Shown here piece after piece: positions 50,781 to 58,938 of a DNA stretch of 64,000 bases (the first letter of the stretch is position 1; the number at the start of each line of letters is the position of its first letter). Below the pieces are notes generated by a model. The model had not been told where the DNA came from. It made no database searches and saw only the letters and a program-made list of their open reading frames with translations. Source of the DNA: Martinezella rhizogenes (GTDB lineage: Bacteria > Pseudomonadota > Alphaproteobacteria > Rhizobiales > Rhizobiaceae). The stretch is from contig JAAMEZ010000036.1 of the NCBI GenBank assembly GCA_013322215.1, forward strand, positions 124,001 to 188,000. Reading direction: 5' to 3'. The translations under genes and the position numbers were made by a program.

Positions 50781-53488
50781 TTCAATTCATCCAGCTTCGG
50801 GACATCGGTTGGTTTCGGCAGGCGGATGGTGAAGACAGCCCCCTGTCGATCCGTTCTGTTGCCGGCAGCGATCACCCCACCCATCGCCTCGATGAAACCG
50901 CGGCAGATGGAAAGGCCAAGACCGGTTCCGGCGCGCACCTGGTCACCCTTGCGCACGCGATAGAACGTATCGAAGACGCGTTCGAGATCGGCAGGCGGAA
51001 TGCCCGGTCCCTCGTCCATCACCCGGAAGACGATATTGTCGATATCGGCCCAGGCCTCCAGCCGAATGGCCGAGTCCTCCGGCGCATATTTGGCGGCATT
51101 GTCGAGCAGGTTGAACAGCACCTGCTCGAACAGGACCGGGTCAACCTTCACCATCGGCAGATCGACGGGCATCTGCACCTCGACGCGATGATGAGCCAGG
51201 ATCTTCTCCGCCCGCCGCAGCGCGCTGCCGACGATATCGCCGGCATAATGCAGGGCATAGTTCGGCTCCATCGCACCGGACTCGATCTTGGTCATATCGA
51301 GCAGGTTGGCGATGAAGCGATTGAGCCGCTCGGATTCATCGATGACGGTCGACAGGAGATCGACGCGATCCTCATACGGCAATGTTTCCAGATAATCGCG
51401 CAGCGTTCCCGCAGCACCGAGGATGGCCGCAAGAGGGGTCTTCAGATCGTGCGAAATAGAGGTCAACAATGCGGAGCGTAGCCGGTCGGCCTCGACGGCA
51501 AGCTTCGCCCGGTCGACATCGGCCACCAGTTGCACGCGCTCGATCGCAAGCGCTGCCTGATCGGCAAGGGCATCGAGCAGCCGCTGCTGCTCCGGCGTCA
51601 AAAGCGGGCCGTCGCGACGATCGCTATCGAGACCGATGACACCGACGGCAGTGCGGCCAGTGCGCAACGGAACGTAAAGGCGCTTGGCGCCGGGTAACGT
51701 ATCGGCACCCCGGCCAGCCGCGTGATTATGCTCCCAGGCCCAGCGGGCCGCCGCGATATCTGCATCATCGAGCGTATCGTCAGGCGGATAGCCGGCCTTG
51801 ACGGCGATGGTGCCATGCTCCGGCAAAAGCAGCACGACCCGCAGCTTCAGCATCGAGGCTAGTTGAAAGGCGGTTGCCCACAATACGTCATCGAGCGTGC
51901 CGGTGCCGGCCAGTTTTTTCGAAAAGAGATAGAGATCCTCGGTCGTTCGCGCGCGCTGTCGCGCCGAGGCCGCTTGCCTTTGCACGGTCGCCGTCAGATT
52001 GCTCGCAATGACAGCGACACCGAGGAAGAAGAAGAAGGCAAGCACGCTCTCGGGGTCGCTGATCGTCAGCGTATAGCGCGGCGGCAGGAAGAAGAAATTG
52101 AAGGCGAGCGCGCCGAGAATACAGGAATAGAGCGCCGGCCGCAGGCCTTGCGTCACCGCACTGGCCAAAACCGCCATCAGGAAGACGAGCGCGAGGTTTC
52201 GGACATCCAGCACCTGATCGAGGATGACGCAGAAACCGAGCGCGATGGCGACATAGAGCGTTGCCAGAACATAGCCACGAAGCTGGAAGGGCGGCGGCGA
52301 AGGCGCCACCTTGACACCACGCCGCGCCGCCTCGCCATCTGCTTCGCTACCGGAAATGACATGGACGCTGATATCCCCGGCGCTGCGGATGAGGTCATAG
52401 GAAACCGAACGGCGGGACCAATCGCGCCAGGAGCCGATTTTTGGCGAACCGATGACGATATGGGTGACATTGTTGCTGGCCGAATGGCGAAGCAGTTCCT
52501 CTGCGACCTCGCGACCTGGAAGGGTAATAGCTTCGCCGCCGAGCTGTTCGGCCAGCCGGAGCGTTGCGGCGATCGTGTCACGCTGCGCTTCCGTGAGACT
52601 AATCGAGCGGTTGGTCTCGACATAGACGGCCGCCCATGGTGCCCGCAGGCGCGACGCCATGCGGGCGGCATAGCGGACAAGCGCGGCCGAGCGCGGGTGA
52701 TGATCGATGGAAACGAGCACACGTTCGCCGGCGGCCCAAGGCCCCTGGATCGCATGTGCCTGCATATGGGTCAGGAGCTGGTCGTCGACGCGCTGCGCCG
52801 TACGCCTCAGCGCCAGTTCGCGCAGCGCCGTCAGATTGCCGGGCGTGAAATAATTGGTCAGCGCCCGCTCTGCCGTCTTCGACACATAGACCTTGCCGTC
52901 ATGCAGCCGCTTGATGAGATCGTCCGGCGTCAGATCGATGATCTCGACATCATCGGCCATATCGATGATGGAATCCGGCACCGTCTCGCGCACGCGGATG
53001 CGGGTAATCTGCGAGACGACGTCATTCAGGCTTTCGACATGCTGGATGTTCAGCGTCGTGTAGACGTCGATCCCGCGTTCGAGAAGTTCCTTGACATCGA
53101 GATAGCGTTTGGGATGCCGGCTGCCATGCGCGTTGGTGTGGGCAAGTTCGTCGACAAGCACCAGTTCGGGACGGCGCTTCAGGATGGCATCGAGATCCAT
53201 CTCCTCAAGCGCCCTGCCCTTATAGTCGACATTGATGCGCGGAACGATCTCGAACCCTTCGAGCAAGGCCTGCGTCTCGCGGCGGCCGTGGGTCTCGACA
53301 ACACCGACGACGACATCGACACCGTCGGCAATCTTCGCCCTGCCAGACATCAGCATCTCATAGGTCTTGCCAACGCCGGGCGCCGCACCCAGAAAGATCT
53401 TCAATCGACCGCGCGTCTCGGCTCGCGCCTTTTCGAGAAGCGCATCGGGCGAAGGCCTGCTCAACATGTCGCGGCTGTCGTCTGCCAT
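50777..53488 (-). CDS. kdpD: Sensor histidine kinase KdpD
   Basis: A 903-aa potassium/turgor sensor. Domains in order: KdpD N-terminal with Walker-type GAAPGVGKTYEML (~35-47) and VDELAHTN, a universal-stress-like domain (~250-375), four DUF4118 helices (~400-500), a GAF-like region (~520-660), HisKA with phospho-His in SISHDLKTPLAAI (~675), and HATPase with NLLDNAAKYAP, DEGPGIP and GTGLGLSIC. All motifs are intact. It starts 59 nt after kdpC behind a hairpin. Confidence 0.95.
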   Translation of the reverse strand: MADDSRDMLSRPSPDALLEKARAETRGRLKIFLGAAPGVGKTYEMLMSGRAKIADGVDVVVGVVETHGRRETQALLEGFEIVPRINVDYKGRALEEMDLDAILKRRPELVLVDELAHTNAHGSRHPKRYLDVKELLERGIDVYTTLNIQHVESLNDVVSQITRIRVRETVPDSIIDMADDVEIIDLTPDDLIKRLHDGKVYVSKTAERALTNYFTPGNLTALRELALRRTAQRVDDQLLTHMQAHAIQGPWAAGERVLVSIDHHPRSAALVRYAARMASRLRAPWAAVYVETNRSISLTEAQRDTIAATLRLAEQLGGEAITLPGREVAEELLRHSASNNVTHIVIGSPKIGSWRDWSRRSVSYDLIRSAGDISVHVISGSEADGEAARRGVKVAPSPPPFQLRGYVLATLYVAIALGFCVILDQVLDVRNLALVFLMAVLASAVTQGLRPALYSCILGALAFNFFFLPPRYTLTISDPESVLAFFFFLGVAVIASNLTATVQRQAASARQRARTTEDLYLFSKKLAGTGTLDDVLWATAFQLASMLKLRVVLLLPEHGTIAVKAGYPPDDTLDDADIAAARWAWEHNHAAGRGADTLPGAKRLYVPLRTGRTAVGVIGLDSDRRDGPLLTPEQQRLLDALADQAALAIERVQLVADVDRAKLAVEADRLRSALLTSISHDLKTPLAAILGAAGTLRDYLETLPYEDRVDLLSTVIDESERLNRFIANLLDMTKIESGAMEPNYALHYAGDIVGSALRRAEKILAHHRVEVQMPVDLPMVKVDPVLFEQVLFNLLDNAAKYAPEDSAIRLEAWADIDNIVFRVMDEGPGIPPADLERVFDTFYRVRKGDQVRAGTGLGLSICRGFIEAMGGVIAAGNRTDRQGAVFTIRLPKPTDVPKLDELK

Positions 53489-53506
53489 TCCTGGGTCGTC
53501 TTTCCT

Positions 53507-53543
53507 GATAGGGTTGAGACGGCGGCAACCGCCTCAACCTATC
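53507..53543 (-). other. Intercistronic hairpin between kdpC and kdpD
   Basis: GGCGG-CAA-CCGCC forms the top of a stem that continues, after a small bulge, with GTTGAG pairing to CTCAAC and GATAG to CTATC. No T-run follows on the minus strand, so it looks like an mRNA-stability or partial attenuation element. It could lower kdpDE expression relative to kdpFABC. Confidence 0.5.
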
Positions 53544-53547
53544 CAAC

Positions 53548-54153
53548 TTACTGAGTCATAGAAGCATCAAGCGCCTGGTTCAATGCCAGCACGTTGACGA
53601 CAGGCTCGCCGAGAACGCCAAGCTCTCGCGGCTCTATGGCTGCGTCAACGAGCGACTTGACCTTGGCCTCATCCATGTTGCGGGCCTTGGCGACGCGCGG
53701 TACCTGGAAATAGGCATCATCCGGCGAGATGTCCGGGTCGAGACCGCTGCCCGATGTCGTCACCATGTCGATCGGAACCGGCACGTTGGGATTCTGCGCC
53801 TGCAGCGTTGCGGCGTCGCCCTTGATGCGTGCCATCAGGCTCGAATTGGTCGGACCGAGATTGGAACCGCCGGAATTGGCGGCATTATAGGGTACGGAAA
53901 CCGATTTGGTCGGGTCATTCGGATCGGCGCCCGTCGTGGCCGATGGGCGGCCGTGGAAATACTTATCCGCCGTGAAATTCTGGCCGATAAGGCTCGAGCC
54001 GATCACCTTGCCGTCCTTCTCGACCAGGCTGCCATTGGCCTGATGGGGAAAGAGCGCTTGAGCGACACCCGTCATGGCAAGCGGGTAGGCAAGGCCGGTC
54101 AGGACGGTCGTGGCGACGATCATGACGATGGCGGGTCTGATTTGTTTCAACAT
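53548..54153 (-). CDS. kdpC: Potassium-transporting ATPase subunit KdpC
   Basis: A 201-aa inner-membrane subunit with one N-terminal helix (AIVMIVATTVLTGLAYPLAMTGVAQALFP) and a periplasmic domain. GSSLIGQNFTADKYFHGRPSAT and PVPIDMVTTSGSGLDPDISPDDAYFQVPRVAKARN are KdpC signatures. It stabilises the KdpAB complex. It is 12 nt after kdpB. Confidence 0.95.
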   Translation of the reverse strand: MLKQIRPAIVMIVATTVLTGLAYPLAMTGVAQALFPHQANGSLVEKDGKVIGSSLIGQNFTADKYFHGRPSATTGADPNDPTKSVSVPYNAANSGGSNLGPTNSSLMARIKGDAATLQAQNPNVPVPIDMVTTSGSGLDPDISPDDAYFQVPRVAKARNMDEAKVKSLVDAAIEPRELGVLGEPVVNVLALNQALDASMTQ

Positions 54154-54165
54154 GAGAGAAACTCC

Positions 54166-56253
54166 TTAGGCGAGGCCAATGGCGATGATCGCCATGTCGA
54201 TGGCCTTGATGCCGATGAAGGGGACGACGATGCCGCCAAGGCCGTAGATCAAAAGGTTGCGGCTGAGCAGCGCGCCTGCGCCGATCGGGCGATAACGGAC
54301 ACCCTTCAGCGATAACGGGATCAGCGCAACGATGATGAGCGCATTGAAAATGATCGCCGATAGAATGGCGCTTTGCGGCGTTGCAAGACCCATGATGTTC
54401 AGCATCTTCAGCTGCGGATAGAAGGCGATGAACATCGCCGGGATAATGGCGAAATACTTGGCGATATCGTTGGCGATAGAGAAGGTCGTCAGGGCGCCAC
54501 GCGTCATCAGCAATTGCTTGCCGATCTCGACGATCTCGATCAGCTTTGTCGGGTCGCTGTCGAGATCGACCATGTTGCCGGCCTCGCGGGCGGCGACCGT
54601 ACCGGTGTTCATGGCAACGCCGACATCGGCCTGGGCGAGTGCGGGCGCGTCGTTCGTGCCGTCGCCGCACATCGCAACGAGCTTGCCCTTGGACTGTTCC
54701 TCGCGCATCAGCGCCAGCTTCATTTCCGGGGTCGCCTGGGCGAGGAAGTCGTCGACGCCGGCTTCGGCGGCGATGGCAGCAGCCGTCAGCGGGTTGTCCC
54801 CCGTGATCATGACGGTGCGGATACCCATGCGGCGCAGTTCCGCAAAGCGTTCGCGGATGCCACCCTTGACGATGTCTTTCAGATGGATGACGCCGAGCAG
54901 ACGACCATCACGGGCGACGGCAAGCGGCGTGCCGCCAGCCTTGGCGATCTCGTCGGCGATCCCTTGCAGCTCACGCAGCATCTCACTCGATGTGCGGGAC
55001 ATGACGGCTGTACCTTCCGTCGCACCATTGGCCGCACCTTCGACATAGGCGATCACGGCATCGACGGCGCCCTTGCGGATTGACGAGCCTTCCAGATCGA
55101 CGCCGCTCATGCGGGTCTGAGCGGTAAAGGGCACGAAGGTCGCCTTCAGGCTCGTCATGTCGCGGCCGCGGATCGCATATTTTTCCTTGGCAAGCACGAC
55201 GATCGAACGTCCCTCAGGCGTTTCGTCAGCAAGCGAGGCAAGCTGCGCGGCGTCGGCGAGATCCTGCTCGCTGATTCCGCGGACCGGACGGAACGCGGTC
55301 GCCTGACGATTGCCAAGAGTAATCGTGCCGGTCTTGTCGAGAAGCAGCGTGTCGACGTCGCCGGCGGCCTCGACGGCACGGCCGGACATGGCGAGCACGT
55401 TGAAGCGCACCAGACGGTCCATGCCGGCAATACCGATTGCCGAAAGCAGAGCGCCGATGGTGGTCGGGATCAGGGTCACGAAGAGAGCAACGAGCACGAC
55501 CGTCTGGATAGAGCCGCCGGCATAGGCGGCAAAACTCGGGATGGTAACGGTCGCGAGCACGAAGATCAGCGTCATACCGGCCAGCAGGATGTTCAGTGCA
55601 ATTTCGTTCGGCGTTTTCTGCCGCTCGGCGCCTTCGACCAGCGCGATCATGCGGTCGATGAAGGTCGAGCCGGCTGCCGCCGTGATGCGCACCCGGATTT
55701 CATCCGACAGGACCTGTGTGCCGCCTGTTACCGCCGAACGGTCACCGCCTGATTCACGAATGACAGGTGCGGATTCGCCGGTGATCGCGGCTTCGTTGAC
55801 CGAAGCAACACCTTCGATCACCTCGCCATCGGAGGGGATGATATCGCCGGCTTCGACGAGAACGACGTCGCCGACCTTCAAGCTGGTGCCAGGCACCATC
55901 TTGTAGTCGGTGCGGCTGTTACCGACCAAAAGCTTTGCCTGGGTTTCGGTGCGCGACTTGCGCAGCGAATCCGCCTGCGCCTTGCCGCGGCCTTCGGCAA
56001 CGGCTTCCGCGAAATTGGCAAACAGCACCGTGAACCAGAGCCAGATATTGATCTGCAGCGAGAAGGCAAGATTGCCGCCGCCGGTGACGAGGTCGCGCAA
56101 GAAGAGGACGGTCGTCAGCATCGAAACGACGGCGACCACGAACATGACAGGGTTCTTGGCAAGCGTGCGCGGGTTCAACTTCTTGAACGAAGCGCCGATC
56201 GCCGGAACGAGGATGCGAGAATCCAGAATACTCGCTGATTTTAACTGGCTCAT
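54166..56253 (-). CDS. kdpB: Potassium-transporting P-type ATPase subunit KdpB
   Basis: A 695-aa P-type ATPase catalytic subunit. TGESAPVIRESGGDRS is the actuator loop with the regulatory Ser, LLLDKTGTITLGNRQA has the phosphorylated Asp, and MCGDGTNDAPALAQADVGVAM is the hinge motif. About seven membrane helices are present. It hydrolyses ATP to drive KdpA. A 48-nt gap with the 53-aa microprotein separates it from kdpA. Confidence 0.96.
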   Translation of the reverse strand: MSQLKSASILDSRILVPAIGASFKKLNPRTLAKNPVMFVVAVVSMLTTVLFLRDLVTGGGNLAFSLQINIWLWFTVLFANFAEAVAEGRGKAQADSLRKSRTETQAKLLVGNSRTDYKMVPGTSLKVGDVVLVEAGDIIPSDGEVIEGVASVNEAAITGESAPVIRESGGDRSAVTGGTQVLSDEIRVRITAAAGSTFIDRMIALVEGAERQKTPNEIALNILLAGMTLIFVLATVTIPSFAAYAGGSIQTVVLVALFVTLIPTTIGALLSAIGIAGMDRLVRFNVLAMSGRAVEAAGDVDTLLLDKTGTITLGNRQATAFRPVRGISEQDLADAAQLASLADETPEGRSIVVLAKEKYAIRGRDMTSLKATFVPFTAQTRMSGVDLEGSSIRKGAVDAVIAYVEGAANGATEGTAVMSRTSSEMLRELQGIADEIAKAGGTPLAVARDGRLLGVIHLKDIVKGGIRERFAELRRMGIRTVMITGDNPLTAAAIAAEAGVDDFLAQATPEMKLALMREEQSKGKLVAMCGDGTNDAPALAQADVGVAMNTGTVAAREAGNMVDLDSDPTKLIEIVEIGKQLLMTRGALTTFSIANDIAKYFAIIPAMFIAFYPQLKMLNIMGLATPQSAILSAIIFNALIIVALIPLSLKGVRYRPIGAGALLSRNLLIYGLGGIVVPFIGIKAIDMAIIAIGLA

Positions 56254-56301
56254 AAGAGGCTCCAGCGTGAAGAGGAAAACGTCAGATCGGAACGCCGCCG
56301 A

Positions 56302-56463
56302 TCAGCCGATTAAAAATCCGAAGACGACAAGGCCGAGGAACAAGGCAGCCATCGCCAGCAAAATGGCGTCGGAAGCACAGGTTGTTCCGGCCGGGCCACG
56401 CCCCCTGTCGAAGGGGCGTGGATCGATGACTTTTCTAAGCTTGCCCAAAAGCGGTTGGCTCAT
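56302..56463 (-). CDS. Membrane microprotein between kdpA and kdpB
   Basis: A 53-residue protein not belonging to the standard kdp set. It starts MSQPLLGKLRKVIDPRPFD, has a basic mid-section (RGRGPAGTT), and ends with one hydrophobic helix, DAILLAMAALFLGLVVFGFL, and a short IG tail. AAGGA sits 9 nt before ATG 56463; another ATG at 56472 adds three residues. It starts 12 nt after kdpA and ends 48 nt before kdpB. N-in topology is expected from the basic residues. An accessory subunit of KdpFABC is inferred. A perfect 9-bp hairpin lies inside it. Confidence 0.65.
   Translation of the reverse strand: MSQPLLGKLRKVIDPRPFDRGRGPAGTTCASDAILLAMAALFLGLVVFGFLIG
56396..56421. other. Perfect hairpin within the kdpA-kdpB microprotein gene
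   Basis: CCACGCCCC and GGGGCGTGG pair perfectly around an 8-nt loop. It may be an RNA processing or stabilising element in the kdpA-kdpB junction, so selection here may act on RNA as well as protein. Confidence 0.55.
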
Positions 56464-56475
56464 GGCCGTCATTCC

Positions 56476-58179
56476 TTAAAAGGTCTGGCCTGCAATCATC
56501 GACAGATGTTCGACAATCGGTCCGAGCGCCAGCGCCGGGAAGAAGGTCAGGCCGCCGACGATCAGGATCGTGCCGACCAGCAGGCCGACGAAGAGCGGGC
56601 CATCCGTCGGGAAGGTGCCGGCCGAGGCAGGAACCGTTTTCTTGGTGATCAGCGAGCCAGCAATCGCAAGTGCCGGAACGATGACCAGGAAACGGCCGAT
56701 CAACATGACGATACCGAGCGTGATGTTGTACCAAGGGGTATTGCCGGACAGACCACCGAAGGCCGAGCCGTTGTTTGCCGCCGCCGAGCTATAGGCATAG
56801 AGGATTTCCGAGAAGCCGTGCGGGCCGGCATTGGCGATCGAGGCAACGGCGGAGGGCAATACCACGGAGATCGCCGTGAAGATCAGCATGCCGGCGGGCA
56901 GGCAAAGCACGGCAAGCATTGCCATCTTCACTTCCTTAGCCTCGATCTTCTTGCCGAGATATTCCGGCGTGCGCCCGACCATCAGGCCTGCAACGAAGAT
57001 GGCGATAACGACGAACATCAAGATGCCATAGAAGCCGGCACCGACACCGCCGACGATGACCTCGCCGAGCTGCAGGTTAATGAGCGGGATCAGACCACCG
57101 ATCGCGGTGAAACTGTCGAGCATGCCGTTGACTGCACCGCAAGATGCCGCCGTGGTGATGACTGCAAAGAGCGAGGAGGCGGCAATGCCGAAGCGAACTT
57201 CCTTGCCTTCCATATTGCCGCCCTGGACACCGAGTGCATGGATCAGCGGATTGCCCGCAGCCTCAGCCCAATAGGTGACGATCACACCGGCGATGAACAA
57301 TGTACCCATTGCAGCCAGGATCGCCCAGCCCTGACGCTGGCTGCCGACCATGCGGCCGAAGACGTTGGTGAGCGCCGCGCCGATGGCGAAGATCGCCAGC
57401 ATCTGCAGGAGGTTGGAGATGGCGTCGGGGTTTTCGAACGGATGCGCCGAGTTGGCATTGAAGAAGCCACCGCCATTCGTGCCGAGCATCTTGATGGCAA
57501 GCTGCGAGGCAACGGGACCGACGGCAATCGTCTGCTGCGCACCTTCGAGCGTGGTGGCGTTGACATAGGGGCCGAGCGTCTGCGGCACGCCGAGATAGAC
57601 GAAAACAATCGTCAGAACGATGCAGATCGGCAGCAGCACATAGAGCGTTGCGCGGATCATATCGACCCAGAAATTTCCGATCGCCTTGCCCGAGGCACGC
57701 GCGAATGCGCGGATCAGCGCAATGGCGATAGCGATGCCGGTTGCCGCGGAAACGAAGTTCTGCACGGTGAGGCCAGCCATCTGCACGAGATAGGACATCG
57801 TGCTTTCGCCGCCGTAATTCTGCCAATTGGTATTGGTGACGAAGCTCGTTGCCGTGTTGAAGGACAGTTCCGGGCCGACTGCGGTCATGCCGGCCGGATT
57901 ATACGGCAGGCTGCCTTGCAGTCGTTGCAGTGCGTAAAGAACGATGAAGCCAGCAAGGCTGAACAGCAGCATGGAAACCGAATAGGTCGTCCAGTGCTGC
58001 TCTTCGCGCTCATCCGTACCGGCCAAACGATAAAGCCCCCGTTCCACAGGACGGAGGACGAAGGAGAGGAAGGTGCGCTCGCCGGTAAAAACACGCGTCA
58101 TGTAACCGCCGAGCGGTTTGACGAGCAGGAGAAGGATCCCGATGTAAATGAGGATCTGAAGCCATCCGTTGAAGGTCAT
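56476..58179 (-). CDS. kdpA: Potassium-transporting ATPase channel subunit KdpA
   Basis: A 567-aa potassium-selective membrane subunit with about ten helices, related to the SKT superfamily. TSFVTNTNWQNYGGESTMSYLVQMAGL, LGTNGGGFFNANSAHPFENP, AASCGAVNGMLDSF and SSAAANNGSAFGGLSGNTPWYN are the four selectivity-filter regions. It starts about 27 nt after kdpF. No truncation is seen. Confidence 0.96.
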   Translation of the reverse strand: MTFNGWLQILIYIGILLLLVKPLGGYMTRVFTGERTFLSFVLRPVERGLYRLAGTDEREEQHWTTYSVSMLLFSLAGFIVLYALQRLQGSLPYNPAGMTAVGPELSFNTATSFVTNTNWQNYGGESTMSYLVQMAGLTVQNFVSAATGIAIAIALIRAFARASGKAIGNFWVDMIRATLYVLLPICIVLTIVFVYLGVPQTLGPYVNATTLEGAQQTIAVGPVASQLAIKMLGTNGGGFFNANSAHPFENPDAISNLLQMLAIFAIGAALTNVFGRMVGSQRQGWAILAAMGTLFIAGVIVTYWAEAAGNPLIHALGVQGGNMEGKEVRFGIAASSLFAVITTAASCGAVNGMLDSFTAIGGLIPLINLQLGEVIVGGVGAGFYGILMFVVIAIFVAGLMVGRTPEYLGKKIEAKEVKMAMLAVLCLPAGMLIFTAISVVLPSAVASIANAGPHGFSEILYAYSSAAANNGSAFGGLSGNTPWYNITLGIVMLIGRFLVIVPALAIAGSLITKKTVPASAGTFPTDGPLFVGLLVGTILIVGGLTFFPALALGPIVEHLSMIAGQTF

Positions 58180-58206
58180 GGAGATAACTTTCCCTATCCA
58201 GCGCTA

Positions 58207-58296
58207 TTAGAAGCGCTCGGGGCGAATGAGAGCATAGACCAGGTAGACGGTGAGAAAGATCGTCACGCCGCCACCGAGAATGTAATCGAGAAGCAT
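58207..58296 (-). CDS. kdpF: Potassium-transporting ATPase subunit KdpF
   Basis: A 29-aa single-helix peptide, MLLDYILGGGVTIFLTVYLV continuing YALIRPERF, which matches KdpF: a hydrophobic helix followed by the ALxRPERF-type C-terminus. GGAGAG precedes ATG 58296. It stabilises the Kdp complex in the membrane. Confidence 0.9.
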   Translation of the reverse strand: MLLDYILGGGVTIFLTVYLVYALIRPERF

Positions 58297-58310
58297 TGCC
58301 GTCTCTCCGA

Positions 58311-58394
58311 CTAGAGGCTGTCGCAGGCCTTGGTATAGGCGACGCAAAGGAGGAAGAATAAAACGCCGATCCCGACAAGAAGAACGTCCATCAT
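58311..58394 (-). CDS. 26-27 aa microprotein upstream of kdpF
   Basis: A short peptide MMDVLLVGIGVLFFLLCVAY continuing TKACDSL, with one membrane helix and a C-terminal ACDSL. Similar short frames ending in a Cys-Asp-x-Leu motif occur ahead of kdpF in other bacteria, as I recall, but are rarely annotated. It ends 14 nt before the kdpF start. Two adjacent ATGs (58394, 58391) are possible starts. It is probably the first gene of the operon. Confidence 0.6.
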   Translation of the reverse strand: MMDVLLVGIGVLFFLLCVAYTKACDSL

Positions 58395-58514
58395 CGATCG
58401 CGATTCCTTGATTGTTATTGTTGACTGCAGAAGCGATGAAAGGCGCGCTCCGACGAAGAGGCGCCTCTTTTCTCTCTGCCGAGGGGAAGATCACTTCGTG
58501 TGTATCTTCGCCAT

Positions 58515-58520
58515 ACAATA
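58515..58520 (-). promoter_or_regulatory. Candidate -10 of kdp promoter
   Basis: TATTGT on the minus strand is a reasonable -10 element. It places a start site near 58508, about 57-75 nt downstream of the KdpE-like site, matching the E. coli geometry. The -35 is poor, as expected for an activated promoter. Confidence 0.4.
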
Positions 58521-58564
58521 TGCGGCTGAACTGCATTAACGTTCGAGACGGCCGGACCGCCGAA

Positions 58565-58583
58565 GATATAAAAATCTTATAAA
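58565..58583 (-). promoter_or_regulatory. KdpE-binding-site candidate
   Basis: Minus-strand TTTATAAGATTTTTATATC contains the direct repeat TTTATA-N5-TTTATA. The E. coli KdpE operator is TTTATA-N5-TTTACA, so eleven of the twelve defining bases match. It lies about 170 nt upstream of the first kdp gene in a GC-rich neighbourhood where such an AT run stands out. Confidence 0.7.
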
Positions 58584-58938
58584 TGCCGGCCTGGGCGACG
58601 GCGGCTTGTGCGGATGCCTGAATGCCAGCCGAAAGCCTGCGCGGATTGGCGAATTCTGTCGAAAAAATGCGGCTGCATTTAGCAGCCATGTCGCCGTTAT
58701 TTCATTGATATCCCTTGGTCATCCGCGCAGAATCTCAAGGACGCTCCGGCAATCGAGAATACTTCCAATGACTGCGTAATGTCATATGCAATAAGTCTAA
58801 CATAGATGGAATCGGCGTGACGGAATATAAGGATATGGGTAACGCTTGATGCGGTATCCTGGCGGTGATTTAGTCCATGACGGGGTGAGTTGCGCCCCTT
58901 CCCAACCATTCGACAGCAAGCCAAAGAAACGCGAGCAA

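Noticed and set aside
51863..53554. 563-aa open frame on the plus strand opposite kdpD
   Set aside because: Antisense shadow; KdpD has all domains intact in the other direction.
56455..58314. 619-aa open frame on the plus strand opposite kdpA
   Set aside because: Antisense to a well-supported gene; its translation is low-complexity charged residues with no motif.
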